This document shows positions 61,619-64,000 of a stretch of DNA of 64,000 bases, piece by piece. The notes under the pieces were generated by a model. That model was not told the DNA's origin and made no database searches. It saw only the letters and a list, made by a program, of their open reading frames with translations. Source of the stretch: Leptospira sanjuanensis (lineage in GTDB: Bacteria; Spirochaetota; Leptospiria; Leptospirales; Leptospiraceae); contig NZ_JAIZBH010000001.1 in the NCBI RefSeq assembly GCF_022267375.1, positions 558,001 to 622,000 on the forward strand, read 5' to 3'. Made by a program: the position numbers and the translations under genes. Numbering within the stretch: position 1 is the stretch's first letter; each line of letters starts with the position of its first letter.

Positions 61619-62485
61619 ATGGGAAAAAACAGAATCGAAGGCATGATTCAATCAAAAGAATGGAAATTGAAATACGTTTCGGATGGAGAAGGACCGGATG
61701 TTTTCGTGATCGGAAGCGCTACCTATTACGATCGAAGTTTTTCCCAAAACATTCGTAACCATTGCCGAATGATTTTTGCGGACCATCGAGGATATGCGGA
61801 GGGACCTGCGTCTACGAACAAAAGCAATTTCTCCTTAGATGTTATACTCGAAGATATCGAACTCGTCCGAAATAGGCTCGGTTTGGAGCAAATCGTTTTG
61901 GTCGGGCATTCCGGTCACGGATATATGGCTCTTGAATACGCGAAAAAATATCCGGAGAACGTTTCTCACCTGATTTTGCTCTGTATGACCCCGGATCTTT
62001 CCCAAAAAAGTCACGAGCTCATCGAATCGTATTTTCAGGAGAATGCGACAACCGAACGAAAGGAATATTTTGCCGAACGAATGTCCGAATTAGGGGAAGC
62101 GATCTCCAAAGATCCGCAAAATGCATTCAAATTGTTTAATGTGTATGCGGGTGCGAGGAGCTGGTACGATTTTAAATACGATTCTTCCTGGCTTTGGGCG
62201 GACATACCGGTAAACACTGCGGTCTTCGATCACTTATGGGGAGAAGTATTCCGCGATATAGATATCAAGCCTGCGGTGCGATCGCTGAAAATTCCCGTTT
62301 ATCTCGGCCTCGGAAGATACGATTACCTCATGCCTCCCGCCTCCACTTGGGATCCGGTTCTTCCGCTGTTTCAGGATTTAAAGGTTCAATATTTCGAGAG
62401 GAGCGGACATACGCCTCCGTTGGAAGAACCGGAAAATTTCGATCGCGAAATTCTTTCTTGGCTCAAGGAAAAGAAGGCGATCTGA
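61619..62485 (+). CDS. Cytoplasmic alpha/beta hydrolase
   Basis: 288 residues, compact alpha/beta hydrolase. Nucleophile elbow VGHSGHG with Ser98, acid in LGLGRYDYLMPP and His in ERSGHTPPLEEPE, giving a complete Ser-Asp-His triad; FADHRGYAEG is the typical strand-turn before the helix cap. No signal peptide. Similar to epoxide-hydrolase/proline-iminopeptidase-type enzymes; substrate unknown. ATG 61619 is supported by AAAGGAAGAG; an upstream start at 61586 would add residues lacking homology. Confidence 0.85.
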   Translation: MGKNRIEGMIQSKEWKLKYVSDGEGPDVFVIGSATYYDRSFSQNIRNHCRMIFADHRGYAEGPASTNKSNFSLDVILEDIELVRNRLGLEQIVLVGHSGHGYMALEYAKKYPENVSHLILLCMTPDLSQKSHELIESYFQENATTERKEYFAERMSELGEAISKDPQNAFKLFNVYAGARSWYDFKYDSSWLWADIPVNTAVFDHLWGEVFRDIDIKPAVRSLKIPVYLGLGRYDYLMPPASTWDPVLPLFQDLKVQYFERSGHTPPLEEPENFDREILSWLKEKKAI

Positions 62486-62552
62486 GTTTCGCTTTGGATC
62501 GATTTTCTGATCCTTTCCGGATCGGATTATCCGAAAGAAATATTCGTTTTTC

Positions 62553-63095
62553 TTAATGATTCGATCCGAGGTTCGCCAAAAACCAATCCTCTTGCGAGGA
62601 GCGCATTCTGTGTTCCATTGTGATTTTCTTTTCGATCTTTTCCTGCATTCTTCGGATCGAAGCAGCGATCATCGAATGTTCGATCGCTTGTTTGTTTACG
62701 CCTAAATTTTGCATCAGCTTTGCGATATTCTCTCCGCCGAATTTTAAAAAAATCGGTTCGTCCAAGGAGGAGAAAACGGTCGCTTCCTTCAGTTGCAGTT
62801 TTAGAAAAACCTGTTGTTCGGTTTTTCGAAGCGGATGGTGTTCTACAAAGATCGGATGTTTTTCCAAAAGATCCGTAGTTTCCAGTTCCCATGCGTATAA
62901 AAGCCGAGAGGAACCGTTTCCCAATTCGAGAGCCTCTTGAAATCGGCGGAAGGTTTCTTCGAACCAAACGACAAAAACGGTCTCCGGCCGCTTCTTCAAA
63001 GTTATTTTACATTTTTCTAATTTAGATTCTTGTGATAAAAAAACCGAATCCTTAATCGGTACGGAAGGGGGTCGGCGTTTCAAAAAATCGAACAT
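62553..63095 (-). CDS. Small SecA-C-terminus-like (degenerate NBD2) protein
   Basis: 180 residues. Residues about 105-155 (TVFSSLDEPIFLKFGG, NIAKLMQNLGVNKQAIEHS, IRRMQEKIEKK) closely follow the end of SecA nucleotide-binding domain 2 and the start of its scaffold (FxxxDxLxxxFG..IxxxMxxLG...IEHpxVxxxIxxAQ.kvE). Before that, FVVWFEETFRRFQEAL and HHPLRKTEQQVF sit where SecA has the helicase domain and LRGRSGRQGD, but the arginine finger glycines are gone. There is no Walker A or DEAD motif, so it is not an ATPase; a SecA-derived partner or decoy is the best guess. A few residues of tail follow. Confidence moderate. Confidence 0.55.
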   Translation of the reverse strand: MFDFLKRRPPSVPIKDSVFLSQESKLEKCKITLKKRPETVFVVWFEETFRRFQEALELGNGSSRLLYAWELETTDLLEKHPIFVEHHPLRKTEQQVFLKLQLKEATVFSSLDEPIFLKFGGENIAKLMQNLGVNKQAIEHSMIAASIRRMQEKIEKKITMEHRMRSSQEDWFLANLGSNH

Positions 63096-63168
63096 TGTTT
63101 TCCATTCTCCCCTTAAAAACGGAAACCGGATAAAGCCGAAGTTGAACCGCGACTAAAATCGCTTCCGA

Positions 63169-63942
63169 CTAAGAATTCATATGATGTAAAATCTGAAGTC
63201 CGCGCAAGGTCAAAAGAGGATCGATCTGATCGAAGATGCCCGGATGGGCTACGTCGATTACTGTGACAAGACCGCCGGTTCCGATCACGCGATAATCCTG
63301 ACCTTTTTCCTTTTTGATCTCGCGTATGATTCCTTCCAACAAACCGATCCAACCGAAAAAGAATCCGGATTGAATCGACTCGATCGTAGAATCCCCTAAG
63401 ATCTTATCGGGTGACTGAAATACGATCGGAGGAAGCTGCGATGTGTTTCTTGTCAGAGCGTCCATCGAAACTTTCAGTCCGGGAGCGATCACTCCGCCGA
63501 GATATTCGGGTTTGTCGTCGACGACGCAGAATGTGGTCGCGGTTCCCAAATCGATGATGATGGATTTACCCGGCGAATCGACGACGCAGGCGGCTGCGTT
63601 TACAAGACGATCGGCGCCGATTTCATAAGGTCTCGGATAAGAAATCGAAAACGGGAGTTTCATCTGATAATGAACTCGGACCGCTTCGATTTTAAACCAA
63701 TCATGGAACATTCTTTCCAAGATCGGGTTGAGCGTAGGCACCACGCTGGAGTAGATTCCGCCCGTGATCGCTTCGTTTTCGATTTTAAATTCGCGCAAAA
63801 ACCCGCGAAAGAACAATCCGAGTTCGTCGGATGTTCGGTCTTTGCGGGTTACGGTTCGTTTGTGAAAGAGGGGAGTGGTCTTTCCGTTTTCAAAAATTCC
63901 GAAGACCGTGTTCGTATTGCCTACGTCGACTACTAAGAGCAT
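63169..63942 (-). CDS. coaX: Type III pantothenate kinase
   Basis: 257 residues, ASKHA-fold kinase for the first step of coenzyme A synthesis. Family marks: [19 protein letters not shown] at the start, [24 protein letters not shown] and [14 protein letters not shown], then [15 protein letters not shown]. Type III enzymes are not inhibited by CoA and often require a monovalent cation. Full length, ends 74 bp upstream of the SecA-like gene on the same strand, possibly cotranscribed. Confidence 0.95.
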   Translation of the reverse strand: MLLVVDVGNTNTVFGIFENGKTTPLFHKRTVTRKDRTSDELGLFFRGFLREFKIENEAITGGIYSSVVPTLNPILERMFHDWFKIEAVRVHYQMKLPFSISYPRPYEIGADRLVNAAACVVDSPGKSIIIDLGTATTFCVVDDKPEYLGGVIAPGLKVSMDALTRNTSQLPPIVFQSPDKILGDSTIESIQSGFFFGWIGLLEGIIREIKKEKGQDYRVIGTGGLVTVIDVAHPGIFDQIDPLLTLRGLQILHHMNS

Positions 63943-64000
63943 TTTAGTTTAGAGAATGGAAGTCCTCCGGACTGTCAATGAAATCCAGCCTGGTTCCGGA

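Overview
The window is spirochaete chromosome and almost certainly Leptospira. The evidence is a spirochaete-type radical-SAM/SPASM gene, a SurA-like periplasmic protein resembling Leptospira LIC12922, secreted Burkholderia/Pseudomonas-type lipases, Leptospira-style lipoproteins with relaxed lipoboxes, and many short uncharacterised genes. Base composition looks richer in G+C than L. interrogans. I see no tRNA, rRNA, CRISPR array, transposase or prophage gene. Genes lie densely on both strands with gaps mostly under 300 bp.

Layout. 1-5.2 kb: end of an upstream gene, small hypotheticals, a DedA membrane protein, a two-lipocalin (CrtC/AttH-like) protein, and a SulP anion transporter fused to a STAS-like region and a beta-carbonic anhydrase. 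5.4-10.4 kb: a heavy-metal efflux operon (Cys-rich small protein, TolC-type outer-membrane channel, HME-RND pump) with no adaptor gene. 10.5-18.1 kb: an accessory block of exported hydrolases: two lipase paralogues (one broken by an in-frame TGA), two lipoproteins, and two near-identical hydrolases with an unusual C-H-S-A-G-C elbow flanking an opposite-strand membrane-anchored protein. 18.4-29.9 kb: a PA0069-type radical SAM protein, the csoR-copZ-copA copper operon with a CsoR-like operator, a glutathione S-transferase, a GyrI-like protein, a PAS-HTH regulator, exported MsrA, convergent FAD oxidoreductase and methyltransferase genes, a SET-domain protein and a UPF0316 protein.

30-45 kb: an endoglycoceramidase-like GH5 lipoprotein; a minus-strand housekeeping operon valS-purD-(unknown)-prfB-(membrane)-crcB; a DUF1801 protein; a TetR regulator with a perfect 17-bp operator palindrome; and an operon of SurA-like chaperone, spiro-SPASM radical SAM protein and a nucleotidyltransferase/PseG-like fusion. 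45-51.5 kb: three tandem methyl-accepting chemotaxis proteins with divergent Cache sensors but almost identical signalling modules, indicating gene conversion. 52-64 kb: a small membrane protein, lysC, a sodium:solute symporter, a hot-dog thioesterase, a TonB-dependent receptor, yebC-ruvC, a rhodanese, an alpha/beta hydrolase, a small SecA-C-terminus-like protein and coaX. A short intergenic repeat family occurs at about 32.3 and 52.5 kb, with a related 17-nt direct repeat at 40.7 kb.

Best candidates for undescribed biology: the spiro-SPASM/fusion operon, the free-standing SecA-like domain, the exported hydrolase block with its non-canonical nucleophile elbow, the adaptor-less metal pump, and the homogenised chemoreceptor array.
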